DNA of 64,000 nt from Alitabrizicola rongguiensis. Its GTDB lineage: Bacteria; Pseudomonadota; Alphaproteobacteria; Rhodobacterales; Rhodobacteraceae. Within the stretch, counting starts at the first letter, position 1, and every line of letters starts with the position of its first letter. Shown here in pieces: positions 52,409-62,419 of this stretch. A model generated the notes under the pieces. It saw only the letters and a program-made list of their open reading frames with translations, did no database searches and was not told where the DNA came from. The stretch spans positions 558,001 through 622,000 of the forward strand of contig NZ_JAKENF010000002.1 of assembly GCF_021491355.1 (NCBI RefSeq), given 5' to 3'. The translations under genes were made by a program, and so were the position numbers.

Positions 52409-53434
52409 ATGGCCGAAGGCTTCAACACCCGCATCCTTTTGGCCGCCCGCCCCGACGGGATGCCGCGCCAGACGGATTTCCGCTTTGACACCGCGTCGAT
52501 CCCCGAGCCGGGTGAGGGTCAGGTGCTGATCAAGATCCTCTACCTGTCGCTCGATCCCTACATGCGCGGTCGGATGAGCGCCGAGAAATCCTACGCCGCC
52601 CCGGTCGAGGTCGGCGCGGTAATGGAAGGGGGCACGGTCGGTCAGGTGATCCGCTCGCGCTATCCCGGTTTGGCCGAGGGCGATCTGGTCCTGTCCCATT
52701 CCGGCTGGCAGACCCATGCAGTGGCCAACGGCGCGGGCTTGCGCAAGCTGGATCCCGCCGCCGCGCCGCCCAGCACGGCGCTCGGCGTGCTCGGGATGCC
52801 GGGGTTCACTGCCTATGCGGGCCTTCTCACCCTCGGCCAGCCGAAACCGGGCGAGACGGTCGTCGTCGCGGCGGCGAGCGGCGCTGTTGGGTCCGTCGTG
52901 GGCCAGATCGCCCGGATCAAGGGCGCCCGCGCCATCGGCATCGCCGGCGGGCCGGAGAAATGCGCCTATGTCCATGACGAGCTTGGCTTCGATGCCGTCG
53001 TCGATCACCGCGCCCCCGATTTCGCTGCTCAGTTGGCCGCCGCCTGCCCGGCCGGGATCGATGTCTATTTCGAGAATGTCGGCGGTGCGGTCTGGGACGC
53101 GGTGTTCCCGCTTCTCAACACCTTTGCCCGCATCCCGGTCTGCGGCCTGATCGCCCAGTACAACCTCGGCCCTGCCGTGTTCGACGGCCCCGACCGCCTG
53201 CCGGGTCTGATGCGCGCCATACTGACGAAAAGCCTGACGCTCCGCGGCTTCATCCAGCGCGAATTCGCCGACCAGTTCCCGGCCTTCCATGCCGAGGCCT
53301 CGCGCTGGATCGCCGAAGGACGGCTGAAATACCGCGAGGACATCGTTGATGGCCTCGAAAACGCGCCGCGCGCCTTCGTTGACCTTCTGAACGGCCGGAA
53401 CTTCGGCAAGCTCCTGATCCGCGTCGCGGCTTAG
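52409..53434 (+). CDS. NADP-dependent MDR-family oxidoreductase (CurA/leukotriene-B4-reductase-like)
   Basis: A 341-residue zinc-independent medium-chain reductase: YLSLDPYMRGRMS is the family signature, AAASGAVGSVVGQIARIKGARAIGIAGG the nucleotide-binding motif. Relatives reduce alpha,beta-unsaturated carbonyls (curcumin, alkenals). The stop overlaps the convergent LysR gene by four bases. Confidence 0.9.
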   Translation: MAEGFNTRILLAARPDGMPRQTDFRFDTASIPEPGEGQVLIKILYLSLDPYMRGRMSAEKSYAAPVEVGAVMEGGTVGQVIRSRYPGLAEGDLVLSHSGWQTHAVANGAGLRKLDPAAAPPSTALGVLGMPGFTAYAGLLTLGQPKPGETVVVAAASGAVGSVVGQIARIKGARAIGIAGGPEKCAYVHDELGFDAVVDHRAPDFAAQLAAACPAGIDVYFENVGGAVWDAVFPLLNTFARIPVCGLIAQYNLGPAVFDGPDRLPGLMRAILTKSLTLRGFIQREFADQFPAFHAEASRWIAEGRLKYREDIVDGLENAPRAFVDLLNGRNFGKLLIRVAA

Positions 53435-54336
53435 GCCCGCTGGAGCTTCACCGGCTCGCTCCGTCCGAGCCGCAGGAAATGCGCCATGAAGGGCTTGGTC
53501 GCGTCATCCTCGCGCGTGGCGGCATAAAGCCGCCGCGTGATCGTTTCGGGGCCAAGCGGTCGGGTCACATAGTCTGCATTTGATCTTACGTCACGCAGGA
53601 CCCAGTCGGGCAGCACCGCCACCCCGCGGTTCGATCCGACCAGCATCAGGATCACCGCCGTCAGCTCCACCGGCCTCTGCCCTCGCGGCTCGACCCGCGC
53701 CGGGGTCAGGAGTTCGGTGAAGACGTCAAGCTTGTCGCGGCTCACCGGGTAGGTGATGAGGATCTCGTCGCGAAAATCCTCAGCCCCGATCCAGTCCTTC
53801 GTTGCCAGCGGATTCTGCGACGAGGCAACAAAGGTTGGATGATAGTCGAAGAGCGGATTGTAGACGACGCCCTCCAACCGCACGGGATCGGAGGAGATCA
53901 CCAGATCCACCTCCTCGCGCAGGAGCGCCGGCATTGCCTCGAAGGCAAGCCCCGCGCGGATGTCCACATCCACCTCGGGCCAGGCGTGGCGGAACTGCTC
54001 CAGCACCAGGAACAGCCAGTCGAAGCAGGCATGGCATTCGATGGCGATGTGCAGCCGCCCGGTCTTGCCCGACTTCAAAGCCCGGAATTCTTCCTCCAGC
54101 GCGTCGATCTCGGGAAGGATGCGCTCTGCCAGCTTCAGCATCCGCAGACCGGCCGCCGACAGCCGCATCGGCTTCGAGCGACGCACGAACAGCTCCACCC
54201 CCGCCTGATCCTCCAGTCCCTTCACCTGATGCGACAGCGCCGACTGGGTCATGTTCAGCATTTCGGCCGCCCGGGCGAGGCCGCCGGCCTGCTGGATTGC
54301 GCGGATGGTGCGCAGATGACGGAACTCGAGGTGCAT
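53431..54336 (-). CDS. metR: LysR-family regulator of methionine biosynthesis
   Basis: A 301-residue LysR-type regulator. N-terminal helix-turn-helix LEFRHLRTIRAIQQAGGLARAAEMLNMTQSALSHQVKGLEDQ, then the effector domain, with IECHACFDWLFLVLEQFR as in MetR, which senses homocysteine. It is divergent from metF, which supports the assignment. ATG 54336 is the natural start; the frame continues upstream without support. Confidence 0.9.
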   Translation of the reverse strand: MHLEFRHLRTIRAIQQAGGLARAAEMLNMTQSALSHQVKGLEDQAGVELFVRRSKPMRLSAAGLRMLKLAERILPEIDALEEEFRALKSGKTGRLHIAIECHACFDWLFLVLEQFRHAWPEVDVDIRAGLAFEAMPALLREEVDLVISSDPVRLEGVVYNPLFDYHPTFVASSQNPLATKDWIGAEDFRDEILITYPVSRDKLDVFTELLTPARVEPRGQRPVELTAVILMLVGSNRGVAVLPDWVLRDVRSNADYVTRPLGPETITRRLYAATREDDATKPFMAHFLRLGRSEPVKLQRA

Positions 54337-54348
54337 CTTGTGGTGATC

Positions 54349-54365
54349 CTCATATTGATCTTGAG
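54349..54365. promoter_or_regulatory. candidate LysR/MetR dyad
   Basis: CTCATATTGATCTTGAG carries CTCA and TGAG arms with nine bases between, close to the metR start in the 103-base metR-metF gap. It is only a weak dyad; a MetR role is suggested by position alone. Confidence 0.25.
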
Positions 54366-54439
54366 AATTATGAATTGGTCTCACATTCGGAAATCTGGGA
54401 CAAGGGGGTGTCCGAGAAGTGGACCCAAGGAGTCGATCT

Positions 54440-55306
54440 ATGCCTGCACCCCGCGTTTCATTCGAGTTCTTCCCGCCCCAGACGCTAGAGGCGTCGTTCC
54501 GGCTGTGGGAGACGGTGCAGATGCTGGCGCCTCTCCGCCCGGAATTTGTGTCGGTCACCTATGGTGCCGGCGGCACGACGCGGAAGCTGACGCATGAAGC
54601 CGTCACCACGATCGGGCGGGCAACCGGCCTGAATGTCGCCGCCCATCTGACCTGCGTGGATGCCACGCGGACCGAGACGCTGGACATCGCCCGCTGCTAC
54701 GCCGAGGCCGGCGTAACCGAGATCGTTGCACTGCGGGGCGATGCGCCGAAGGGCGCAACACGTTTCACCGCCCATCCCGAGGGTTTCGCCAATTCGGTCG
54801 AACTGATTGAGGCTCTTGCGGCGACAGGCCATTTCAACCTGCGCGTTGGCGCCTACCCCGAGCCCCACCCCGACGCCGCCGACACCCTCGCCGATGTCCG
54901 CTGGCTCAAGCGCAAGATCGAGGCCGGCGCCTCTTCCGCGATCACGCAGTTCTTTTTCGAACCCGAGACCTTCCTGCGCTTCCGCGATCTTTGCGCCAAG
55001 GAAGGGATCACCGCGCCGATCATCCCCGGCATTCTGCCCATCGAGAACTGGGCGGGCGTGAAGCGCTTTGCCGCCCGCTGCGGCGCGCAGGTGCCTGGCT
55101 GGCTGGACGAGGCGTTCCGCGCAGCGGCCCGCGACGAACGTGAGGAACTCCTGTCTGTCGCGCTGTGCACCGAGCTGTGCGACACGCTGATTTCGGAAGG
55201 GGTGGAAGACCTGCACTTCTACACCCTGAACCGCCCCCACCTGACGCGCGAGGTCTGCCACGCGCTCGGTATCACGGCGCAACCTGCGCTGGAAAAGGTT
55301 GCCTGA
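54440..55306 (+). CDS. metF: 5,10-methylenetetrahydrofolate reductase
   Basis: A 288-residue FAD-dependent TIM barrel that reduces methylenetetrahydrofolate to methyltetrahydrofolate for methionine synthesis. Motifs: SFEFFPPQT with the catalytic Glu, VSVTYGAGGTTR, HLTCVDATR, LRGDAPKG, and ITQFFFEPETFLRF. CAAGGAG precedes the ATG at 54440; the upstream MDPRSRS extension lacks a ribosome site. Confidence 0.94.
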   Translation: MPAPRVSFEFFPPQTLEASFRLWETVQMLAPLRPEFVSVTYGAGGTTRKLTHEAVTTIGRATGLNVAAHLTCVDATRTETLDIARCYAEAGVTEIVALRGDAPKGATRFTAHPEGFANSVELIEALAATGHFNLRVGAYPEPHPDAADTLADVRWLKRKIEAGASSAITQFFFEPETFLRFRDLCAKEGITAPIIPGILPIENWAGVKRFAARCGAQVPGWLDEAFRAAARDEREELLSVALCTELCDTLISEGVEDLHFYTLNRPHLTREVCHALGITAQPALEKVA

Positions 55307-55354
55307 GAGGTCAGGCGTCCAAGGGGCCCTCCCTGGCCCCCTTGTTGCGCGAAC

Positions 55355-55383
55355 TGGGGGGCCGGATGGTCCCCCATTTTTTT
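55355..55383 (+). terminator. Rho-independent terminator after metF
   Basis: TGGGGGGCC-GGAT-GGTCCCCCA folds into a nine-pair stem (one G-T pair) with a tetraloop, followed by seven T residues at 55377-55383. This is the clearest intrinsic terminator in the window. A weaker GGGGCC hairpin lies just before it at 55321-55343. Confidence 0.85.
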
Positions 55384-55433
55384 CTGCTCTCCAGCATTTG
55401 ATCTGTCGGCGTCCGCCGCTGTAGGGTCATGCC

Positions 55434-55757
55434 ATGACAGACAGCCCCGTGAAACCCGGAAGATCGGTCGAACCTGGGCGTGGCCCCGTCCGCCTTGCGG
55501 GCCTCCTCCGCTGCGACACTCCGGCGGATGCCGATCTCGTGCGTCTGCACCTGCCCAACCACGAACGGCTGTCCCGCGCCGAGCCGGGATGCCTCTGCTT
55601 CGCGGTCACGCCGACCGACGACCCCCTGGTCTGGCGGGTCGAAGAGCTCTTCGCGGACCGTGCCGCCTTTGACCACCACCAGATCCGAACGCGCGCGTCA
55701 GAGTGGTTCCGCGCCACCGCCCATATACGCCGCGAGTACAACGTCACGGCAGATTGA
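55434..55757 (+). CDS. antibiotic-biosynthesis-monooxygenase-fold (ABM) protein
   Basis: A 107-residue protein of the ABM/YgiN dimeric alpha-beta barrel type (GLLRCDTPADADLVRLHLPNHERLSRAEPGCLCFAVTPTDDPLVWRVEELFADRAAFDHHQIRTRAS compressed pattern: short ferredoxin-like fold with EELF and HHQ motifs). Members are small oxygenases or binding proteins. It begins directly after the metF terminator and has its own start. Confidence 0.72.
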   Translation: MTDSPVKPGRSVEPGRGPVRLAGLLRCDTPADADLVRLHLPNHERLSRAEPGCLCFAVTPTDDPLVWRVEELFADRAAFDHHQIRTRASEWFRATAHIRREYNVTAD

Positions 55758-55863
55758 TGACGTCTCTGCCGTACAAACCAGGGAATTTTCTGGAGGCCGT
55801 GCGCTCCGATGGCGGCATCAGAGGCGCGATGACTGGAGCTCGGGCTCCGACCATTTATGACAA

Positions 55864-55889
55864 ACAACGTATATATTGCAAGGCGTTGT
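55864..55889. promoter_or_regulatory. inverted repeat in an AT-richer gap
   Basis: ACAACG at 55864-55869 and CGTTGT at 55884-55889 are six-base inverted arms separated by 14 bases that include TATATAT. They lie in the 219-base gap upstream of the Tat-exported esterase and may mark its promoter/operator; nothing else is recognised in this gap. Confidence 0.3.
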
Positions 55890-55976
55890 CACTTCTTCCA
55901 ACCATAAGTCCGGAGCAGCCGACAGAAAACGGCACCAGCCGCGTTTGACGTACACTCCGATACGAAGGATCTTTCA

Positions 55977-57278
55977 TTGCAACGTCGCCACGTCCTGCTC
56001 GCCGGTCTGGGCCTTACCGTCTCCGCCTTTCTTCCCATCCGCCCGGCCCTGGCCAAGGCGACCGGCGCGCCGCCTTACATCCTGGGTGCCACGGCCGTCA
56101 CAAGGGTCTTCGGCAACGGCCAGCGGCTGATCGGCGTCGCCATCGAACAGGACCGCCCGGTCGAGGCGGAAGCGCTGAATCCGGCACTTTACAGCGTCGA
56201 GGGCCGGACAATCACCCGGGTCTATGCTGCAACGGAACCCGGTGTCGAAGCCCAGTACGGCCACTGGATCATGCTGGATCTGTCGCCGGACGATGCCGCC
56301 GCCCAGCTTTTCGTCACGGACGGCCGCACAACGACCCGCCATCCGGCCGCGACGACAGTCACGATCACGCCCGGAGGCGCGCCGGTCACTCCGGAATCCG
56401 GCCCGCCCTCGGGGCCGCCGGACTTCAACACGATCCCCCGCTCGATCCCGACCGACGCCGCAGTCAACCTCGTCGTCGATAATTTCCTGCAGGACCAGTT
56501 CCACGATGCCAAGACTGGCGACACGCTGGCGTACAACCTTTTCGAGCCGAAGGACCGCGACCCGCAGGCGGCGCTGCCACTTGTCCTTTTCATGCATGAC
56601 GCCGGCAATACCAGCCCGGTGATCGATACGACCCTTGTTCAGGGCCTGGGTGCGATCGGCTGGGCCTCACCCGAGGATCAGGCGCGCCATGCCTGCCTTG
56701 TCCTGGCCCCGCAATATGCCAGCCAGACAGTCAACGACGACTCGCAGGCCACCTCTCTTCTCGACACGACGCTGCACCTTCTGGACCATATCGCCGCCAC
56801 GCGGAACGTGGACCGGAAGCGCATCTATGTGACCGGCCAATCCGGCGGAGGCATGATGTCGATCGCGATGATGGTGCGGCACCCCGACCTCTTTGCCGCC
56901 GCCTTCCTCGTGGCCTGTCAGTGGGATCCGGCGGTGGTGCAGCCCCTCGCCCGCCAGAGGCTCTGGGTCGTCGTGGCCGAGGGCGACGCCAAGGCCTTCC
57001 CCGGCCAGAACGCGATCATGAAGGTGATCGAGGCGGAAGGTACCGCGCATTCCGAGGCGATCTGGGACGGCACGTCGGATGCTGCCACCCTGGACAAGGC
57101 CGTCGCCGAGCAGGCCGCACAGGGCAAGACGGTAAACTACTCCGTCCTGCAGAAGGGCACCGTGGTTCCTCCGGGGCAGGTCGACAATCCGGGGGCAAAC
57201 CACGTCAACACATGGCGCATCGCTTATGATATTCCAGCGATCCGCGACTGGATCCTGCAGCAGGTCAAGCCGGGCTGA
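55977..57278 (+). CDS. Tat-exported esterase/PHB-depolymerase-like hydrolase
   Basis: A 433-residue protein. The TTG start follows GAAGGAT and gives the twin-arginine leader QRRHVLLAGLGLTVSAF. Residues ~35-165 look like an Ig-like N-terminal domain; the remainder is an alpha/beta hydrolase with nucleophile elbow VTGQSGGGMMSIAMM and a late His (GANHVNTWRIAYD). This layout is seen in secreted esterases related to PHB depolymerase and EstA-type enzymes. Substrate unknown. Confidence 0.82.
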   Translation: MQRRHVLLAGLGLTVSAFLPIRPALAKATGAPPYILGATAVTRVFGNGQRLIGVAIEQDRPVEAEALNPALYSVEGRTITRVYAATEPGVEAQYGHWIMLDLSPDDAAAQLFVTDGRTTTRHPAATTVTITPGGAPVTPESGPPSGPPDFNTIPRSIPTDAAVNLVVDNFLQDQFHDAKTGDTLAYNLFEPKDRDPQAALPLVLFMHDAGNTSPVIDTTLVQGLGAIGWASPEDQARHACLVLAPQYASQTVNDDSQATSLLDTTLHLLDHIAATRNVDRKRIYVTGQSGGGMMSIAMMVRHPDLFAAAFLVACQWDPAVVQPLARQRLWVVVAEGDAKAFPGQNAIMKVIEAEGTAHSEAIWDGTSDAATLDKAVAEQAAQGKTVNYSVLQKGTVVPPGQVDNPGANHVNTWRIAYDIPAIRDWILQQVKPG

Positions 57279-57309
57279 CCCGGCAGAGGGGCAGGATCAT
57301 GGACCGGCT

Positions 57310-58260
57310 TCATCCCGCAAACCGGTCCGTCGCCCGGATGAGCGCATCGCGGATGCCGGGCTCCGAGGCGGCATGGCCCGCGCCCTCGATCAGGTGGAAC
57401 GCCGCCTCGGGCCAGGCCTTGTGCAGCTCGAACGCCGTCCGCGCCGGGCAGGGCATGTCATAGCGGCCGTGGATGATCGCGCCGGGTATGCCGTGCAGGC
57501 GGCGCGCGTCGCGCAGGAGCTGACCCTCCTTGAGCCAGCAGTCGTGGAAGAAGAAGTGGTTCTCGATCCGGGCGAAGGCCTCGGCAAAATGCGCCTCGCC
57601 GAAATGTTCGACCAGCGCGGGGCGTGGCAGGAGGGTGATCGTTGTGCCTTCCCAGGTCGACCAGGCCTGCGCCGCCACCCGCCTCACCTCCGGGTCGGGT
57701 GAGGTCAGCCTCCGACGGTAGGCCGCGACAAGATCGTCCCGCTCCACCTCGGGAATGGGGGCAAGGAATCTCTCCCAGGCGTCGGGAAACATCTCGGACA
57801 CGCCATAGCGGTAGTACCAGTCGATCTCGGCCTTCGTGACCGTATATATGCCCCGCACGATCAGGGCGCGCACCCGCTCGGGATGGGTCTCGGCATAAGC
57901 GAGAGCCAGCGTTGCCCCCCATGACCCGCCAAAGACCACCCATGTCTCGCATCCGACCAGCGCGCGCAACCTCTCGATGTCGGCAACCAGATGCCAGGTC
58001 GTGTTCGCCTCGAGTTCCGCGTAAGGGGTCGAGCGACCGCAGCCGCGTTGATCGAACAGCAGGACGTCATAGCGCGACGGGTCGAAGAACCGGCGGTGAT
58101 CGGGTTCGCATCCTCCTCCAGGTCCGCCATGCAGGAAAACGGCTGGCGTCGCACCCGGTGTTCCGACCCGTTCCCAATAGATCACATGGCCGTCGCCGAC
58201 CTCCATCCGCCCCGTCTCATAGGGCTCGATCGGCGGATAGAACTCGCGCGGGGTCTCCAT
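57310..58260 (-). CDS. pip: proline iminopeptidase
   Basis: A 316-residue alpha/beta hydrolase of peptidase family S33. HGGPGGG forms the oxyanion hole, FGGSWGATLALAYAETHPERV holds the Ser nucleophile, and YDMPCP/GAGHAASEPG hold the Asp and His regions. RFFDPSRYDVLLFDQRGCGRSTPYAELEANTTWHLVADIERLR is diagnostic of Pip. It removes N-terminal proline, which fits a strain able to use proline through PutA. Confidence 0.92.
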   Translation of the reverse strand: METPREFYPPIEPYETGRMEVGDGHVIYWERVGTPGATPAVFLHGGPGGGCEPDHRRFFDPSRYDVLLFDQRGCGRSTPYAELEANTTWHLVADIERLRALVGCETWVVFGGSWGATLALAYAETHPERVRALIVRGIYTVTKAEIDWYYRYGVSEMFPDAWERFLAPIPEVERDDLVAAYRRRLTSPDPEVRRVAAQAWSTWEGTTITLLPRPALVEHFGEAHFAEAFARIENHFFFHDCWLKEGQLLRDARRLHGIPGAIIHGRYDMPCPARTAFELHKAWPEAAFHLIEGAGHAASEPGIRDALIRATDRFAG

Positions 58261-58416
58261 CTGTGCCGCCTCCTTGGCTGATTTCAGTGTCGAGATGATC
58301 GCAAATGGCGCGCAGGGGCAAGAACGGACGGCGCCGGAATGCCGCTGCCAGTTCCCTACGGCCTATCTGTGCATCTAGACTGGATCGCGGTCATTGGATC
58401 AGGAGGATGTATCGCA

Positions 58417-59925
58417 ATGAGATTTGGCGGATCATTTACGGCGACGCTCGTGGCTTTGTTCCTTGGCGTCGGCACATTGCATGCCGAGCCTAAGTTCAAG
58501 GCTGACGTCCCCAGCAAGATAACCACCCCTAACAGCGTCGAGAGCCGCATCGGAACACTCAAGTTCAGCAAAGGTGTGCCGGACAGCGAGACGGCGGCGA
58601 AGATTTACGACAACCTCGACTTCATGCGGGGCGTACAGGCCTTTATGACCGGTATCTCTGCCACCTCGGTCCGCGCCATGTGCAACGGCCTTGAAAGCGC
58701 AGGAATCAAGGCGAACCAGGCCATCGGCATCACCGAAGACCTGATGGATGCCCGCAGCCTGTTCCTGACACCGAACACGACCACGGTCTACGCTTTTGCC
58801 TGTCTCGACCTGAGCGGCGGCCCCATCGTCTTCGATGTGCCGACGGGTGTTCTCGGCCCGGTCGACGATGCCGACTTCCGTTGGGTGACCGACATCGGCC
58901 TCACCGGCCCGGACAAGGGCAAGGGCGGGAAATACATGTTCGTGCCGCCCGGCTACAAGGGTGAGGTGCCGAGCGAGGGTTACTTCGTCGCCAAGCCCCG
59001 CACCAACACGCAGATCATCTTCTTCCGTGTCTTCGTGAAGGACGGCGACATCGCCGCAGCGGTGAATCACGTGAAGGAGAACGCGAACCTCTACCCGCTG
59101 TCCGCCGCCTCCGGCACCCCCGCCAAGGTCGCGTTCATCAACACCTCGGGACTGAAGTTCAACACGATCAGCGCCAACGATTTCAGCTTCTTCGAAGAGC
59201 TGAACCAGGTCGTGCAGGCCGAGCCGGCCGATTTCGTCGATCCCGATCAGGTCGGGCTTTACGCCTCGATCGGCATCCGCAAGGGCCAGCCCTTTGCGCC
59301 AGACGAGCGCATGAAGAAGATCCTGACCGAAGCCGTGGCTGTCGGCAACGCAACCGCCCGCACCATCCTGTTCGACAGCCGCGACCCGGCGGTGAAATAC
59401 TATCCCGACCGGCAGTGGTCGACGCCCTTCGTCGGCGGCAGCTACGAGTTCCTCGATGGTGCGGCGCGCTTGCTCGATGCCCGTACGATGTTCTTCTACT
59501 ATGCCACCGGCATCACCCCTGCGATGTCCTTCGCCAAGGTCGGCGAGGGTTCGGCCTATGCCGTGGCCGTGCGCGATGCCAAGGGCGAGGCACTTGACGG
59601 CGGCAAGACCTACAAGGTCACCCTGCCCGGCCCGATCCCGGCCAAGGATTTCTGGTCCTTCGTCGTCTATGACAACGACACACGCTCGCTGCTTGAAACC
59701 GACCAGAAGCTGGCCGGCGTCGACAGCACAAACAAGAAGTTGAAGGTTGGGGCTGACGGTTCGGTCACCGTCTGGTTCGGCCCGATGGCGCCCGAGGGTG
59801 AAGAAGAAAACTGGGTCCAGACCATGCCAGGCAAGGGCTGGAACACACTCCTCCGGCTTTACGGGCCGCTTGAACCCTGGTTCGACAAGAGCTGGAAGCC
59901 GGGCGATCTCGAACTGGTCGAGTAA
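58417..59925 (+). CDS. exported DUF1254/DUF1214 domain protein
   Basis: A 502-residue exported protein with a signal peptide (to about residue 24, LHAEP). A DUF1254 domain ([47 protein letters not shown]) is followed by a DUF1214 domain ([33 protein letters not shown]...[24 protein letters not shown]). Such proteins are widespread and periplasmic, with no agreed biochemical role. AGGAGG lies about ten bases before the ATG. Confidence 0.88.
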   Translation: MRFGGSFTATLVALFLGVGTLHAEPKFKADVPSKITTPNSVESRIGTLKFSKGVPDSETAAKIYDNLDFMRGVQAFMTGISATSVRAMCNGLESAGIKANQAIGITEDLMDARSLFLTPNTTTVYAFACLDLSGGPIVFDVPTGVLGPVDDADFRWVTDIGLTGPDKGKGGKYMFVPPGYKGEVPSEGYFVAKPRTNTQIIFFRVFVKDGDIAAAVNHVKENANLYPLSAASGTPAKVAFINTSGLKFNTISANDFSFFEELNQVVQAEPADFVDPDQVGLYASIGIRKGQPFAPDERMKKILTEAVAVGNATARTILFDSRDPAVKYYPDRQWSTPFVGGSYEFLDGAARLLDARTMFFYYATGITPAMSFAKVGEGSAYAVAVRDAKGEALDGGKTYKVTLPGPIPAKDFWSFVVYDNDTRSLLETDQKLAGVDSTNKKLKVGADGSVTVWFGPMAPEGEEENWVQTMPGKGWNTLLRLYGPLEPWFDKSWKPGDLELVE

Positions 59926-60050
59926 GCCGCCGCGTTGAAGGTTTGGGCCGCCCTCCTTGCGGGGCGGCCATTTCCGTTCCGGCTTCCCCGATGCCGTTTG
60001 CCCTTTCGCCCGGATCGGCTATCGTCGCGCCAAACCGCAAGGACGCCCTT

Positions 60051-60494
60051 ATGCCGAAACCGATCTATATTCTGAACGGACCCAACCTGAACCTGCTTGG
60101 CCACCGCCAGCCCGAGATCTATGGCCGCGCGACGCTCGAGGATGTTGCAGAGGCCTGTGCGGCGCTTGCGGAGGAACTCGGCCTGACGATCCGCTTCCAC
60201 CAGTCGAACCACGAAGGCCAGCTGATCGACTGGATCCACGAAGCACGGGGGGAAGGCGCGGCTATCATCATCAACGCCGGGGCGCTGACCCACACCTCGA
60301 TTGCCATCCTCGATGCACTCAATACCTTCGAAGGACCGGTGCTTGAGGTCCATATCTCCAACATCCACAAGCGCGAGAGCTTCCGCCACCATTCCTATGT
60401 CTCGCTTCGCGCAGACGGTGTGATCGCCGGTTTCGGGATCGAAGGCTACCCTCTCGCCCTGCGCCGCATCGCCTCCCTGATTGGAGGCAAATGA
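60051..60494 (+). CDS. aroQ: type II 3-dehydroquinate dehydratase
   Basis: A 147-residue enzyme of the shikimate pathway: [19 protein letters not shown] carries the catalytic Tyr, [13 protein letters not shown] and [18 protein letters not shown] are conserved, and [18 protein letters not shown] holds the catalytic His/Arg. ATG 60051 is the family start. The stop overlaps the next gene's ATG (ATGATGG), an unusual coupling of aroQ to an aldolase. Confidence 0.95.
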   Translation: MPKPIYILNGPNLNLLGHRQPEIYGRATLEDVAEACAALAEELGLTIRFHQSNHEGQLIDWIHEARGEGAAIIINAGALTHTSIAILDALNTFEGPVLEVHISNIHKRESFRHHSYVSLRADGVIAGFGIEGYPLALRRIASLIGGK

Positions 60495-61261
60495 TGGATC
60501 TGCCGAAGAACCGCTTCAAGCAGGCCCTGGCCGAGGGCCGCTCGCAGATCGGCATGTGGTGCACCATTCCCGGACCCGTCCCTGCCGAAGCGCTGGCAAC
60601 ATGCGGCTACGACTGGGTGCTGATCGATACCGAGCATTCGCTGACCGACATTCCCGATACGATGGCGATGATGCAGGCGATGGTTGGCCATGGCCCGTCG
60701 TCGCTCGTCCGGCCGGCGGCGAATGATCCGGTGCTGATCAAGCGCCTGCTAGACCTCGGCGCTCAGTCGCTCCTCATTCCCTATGTCCAGACCCGCGCCG
60801 AGGCGGAAGCGGCGGTGGCTGCGATCCGCTACGCGCCCCGAGGCATCCGCGGCGTTTCCTACATGACGCGGGCCTCCGGCTACGGCGCTGTCGATGGCTA
60901 CCTCAAGCGTGCCGAGACCGAACTGTGCCTGCTCTTGCAGGTCGAGACGGACACCGCCTTGACCCGGATCGAGGAGATTGCCGCGGTCGATGGGGTGGAC
61001 GGCCTCTTCATCGGCCCGTCCGATCTAGCCGCCAGCATGGGACATCCCGGCGAGCCGGGGCACCCCGAGGTCGTTGCCGCGATCGAGGCCGCGATCCCCC
61101 GCATTGTGGCGACCGGAAAGGCCGCCGGAATCCTTGCAACCGACGTAACCTTCGCCCGCCGCTGCATCGAGCTTGGCACGACCTTCACCGCCGTCGGCGT
61201 CGACCTGCACCTGCTCGTGCTTGCCGCCCGCCGGCTGGCGGCAGAGTTCCGCGGCGCCTGA
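60491..61261 (+). CDS. HpcH/HpaI-family class II aldolase
   Basis: A 256-residue TIM-barrel aldolase: [66 protein letters not shown] (RxR and metal region), and [23 protein letters not shown]. The family retro-aldol cleaves 4-hydroxy-2-oxo acids to pyruvate plus aldehyde. It overlaps aroQ and precedes an AMP-ligase and a thiolase-like gene by three bases, suggesting a small acid-degradation or -synthesis operon. Confidence 0.9.
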   Translation: MMDLPKNRFKQALAEGRSQIGMWCTIPGPVPAEALATCGYDWVLIDTEHSLTDIPDTMAMMQAMVGHGPSSLVRPAANDPVLIKRLLDLGAQSLLIPYVQTRAEAEAAVAAIRYAPRGIRGVSYMTRASGYGAVDGYLKRAETELCLLLQVETDTALTRIEEIAAVDGVDGLFIGPSDLAASMGHPGEPGHPEVVAAIEAAIPRIVATGKAAGILATDVTFARRCIELGTTFTAVGVDLHLLVLAARRLAAEFRGA

Positions 61262-61264
61262 GCC

Positions 61265-62419
61265 ATGACATCCGAGCGATTCCGCTGGCATCCCGCCGCT
61301 CGGATCGTAACCGCCGAGGGTTCCAGCAACGGGGTTGGAGCCGACCTGAAGCCGGTGATCCCGGCACGCCCGGCGGCAGAGGCCCTGAAACAGGCCATGG
61401 CTGCCGCAGCGGCAGGACTGGCCTTCCGCATTGGTGGCGACGGTCCGCCACCTCCCCCCGGCCCGGTCATTGAAACGCTTACCTCCGGCTCTACCGGCAG
61501 CCCCCGCCGCATCCGCCGCGCGCACGCTTCCTGGATCGCGAGTTTCGAGGTCAACGCGCGGCTGTTCGGCCTCGGTCCAGGTTGCCGGGTCGGGATTCCT
61601 GGGCAACTGGTGCAGTCGTTGGCGCTCTATGGCTCTATCGAAACGCTGCATCTAGGCGGCGAACTGCACCCGCTCGACATGCTGCGCCCGGATCATCAGG
61701 CTCAAGCCATCCAAGTCCGCGGCATTGAGATGCTTTATGCCAGTCCAGTGCAGTTGCGCCTGATCACAGAGGCTGGCGTGCAGCTGCCCAGCCTTCGGCT
61801 TGTCCTCTGTGGCGGGGCAAAGCTTGATCCGGCCACTTGCGCCTTGGTCGGCAGCATCGCGCCGAACGCCCGGCTGTGCGAATTCTACGGCGCGGCCGAG
61901 GCAAGCTTCATCACGCTTTCCGACCCCGACACACCGGAAGGGTCGGTGGGGCGTGTCTATCCGGGCACCGAGCTGGATATTCGCGACGGTGAGATCTGGG
62001 TGCGGTCCCCCTACCTGTTCGAGGGGTATGCCGGCGATCCAGGACCGGCCCAGTGGCAGGAAGACTGGTTGTCGATCGGAGAGTACGGGCGGCTCGAGGA
62101 TGGATACCTCTACCTGCACGGCCGCGCGGGCAGGATGGTCACGGTGGCCGACCAGAACGTCTTTCCCGAGGCTGTCGAGAGCTTTCTTCTGTCCCTTCCG
62201 GGTGTAACCCGCGCCGCCGCCCTCGCCCGCCCGGACCAACGGCGTGGCCATGTCATCGAGGCCTTTGTCGCAGGGGGTGACGTGGAAGCGGTGCTTTCAG
62301 CCTGCCGCTGCCAGCTTGGGCCGCTGGCCGCGCCCCGCCGCATCCATCGCATAGCCGACTGGCCTTTGCTCCCATCCGGCAAGACAGACCTAGCGGCGCT
62401 GGAGCGCGCGCTGCCGTGA
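61265..62419 (+). CDS. short AMP-dependent ligase (ANL family), truncated N-domain
   Basis: A 384-residue adenylate-forming enzyme. Signature LTSGSTGSPRR, EFYGAAEASF, and the C-terminal catalytic Lys in LPSGKTD are present. At 384 residues it is about 120 shorter than most acyl-CoA synthetases; the missing part is N-terminal to the P-loop. Known short ANL proteins include MenE-like and biosynthetic ligases. Coupled with the aldolase (gap three bases) and thiolase (GTGA overlap). Substrate unknown. Confidence 0.82.
   Translation: MTSERFRWHPAARIVTAEGSSNGVGADLKPVIPARPAAEALKQAMAAAAAGLAFRIGGDGPPPPPGPVIETLTSGSTGSPRRIRRAHASWIASFEVNARLFGLGPGCRVGIPGQLVQSLALYGSIETLHLGGELHPLDMLRPDHQAQAIQVRGIEMLYASPVQLRLITEAGVQLPSLRLVLCGGAKLDPATCALVGSIAPNARLCEFYGAAEASFITLSDPDTPEGSVGRVYPGTELDIRDGEIWVRSPYLFEGYAGDPGPAQWQEDWLSIGEYGRLEDGYLYLHGRAGRMVTVADQNVFPEAVESFLLSLPGVTRAAALARPDQRRGHVIEAFVAGGDVEAVLSACRCQLGPLAAPRRIHRIADWPLLPSGKTDLAALERALP

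Noticed and set aside
54337-54439. Possible SAM riboswitch upstream of metF
   Set aside because: The leader is too short and shows no SAM-II-like pseudoknot pattern; control by MetR explains the arrangement.
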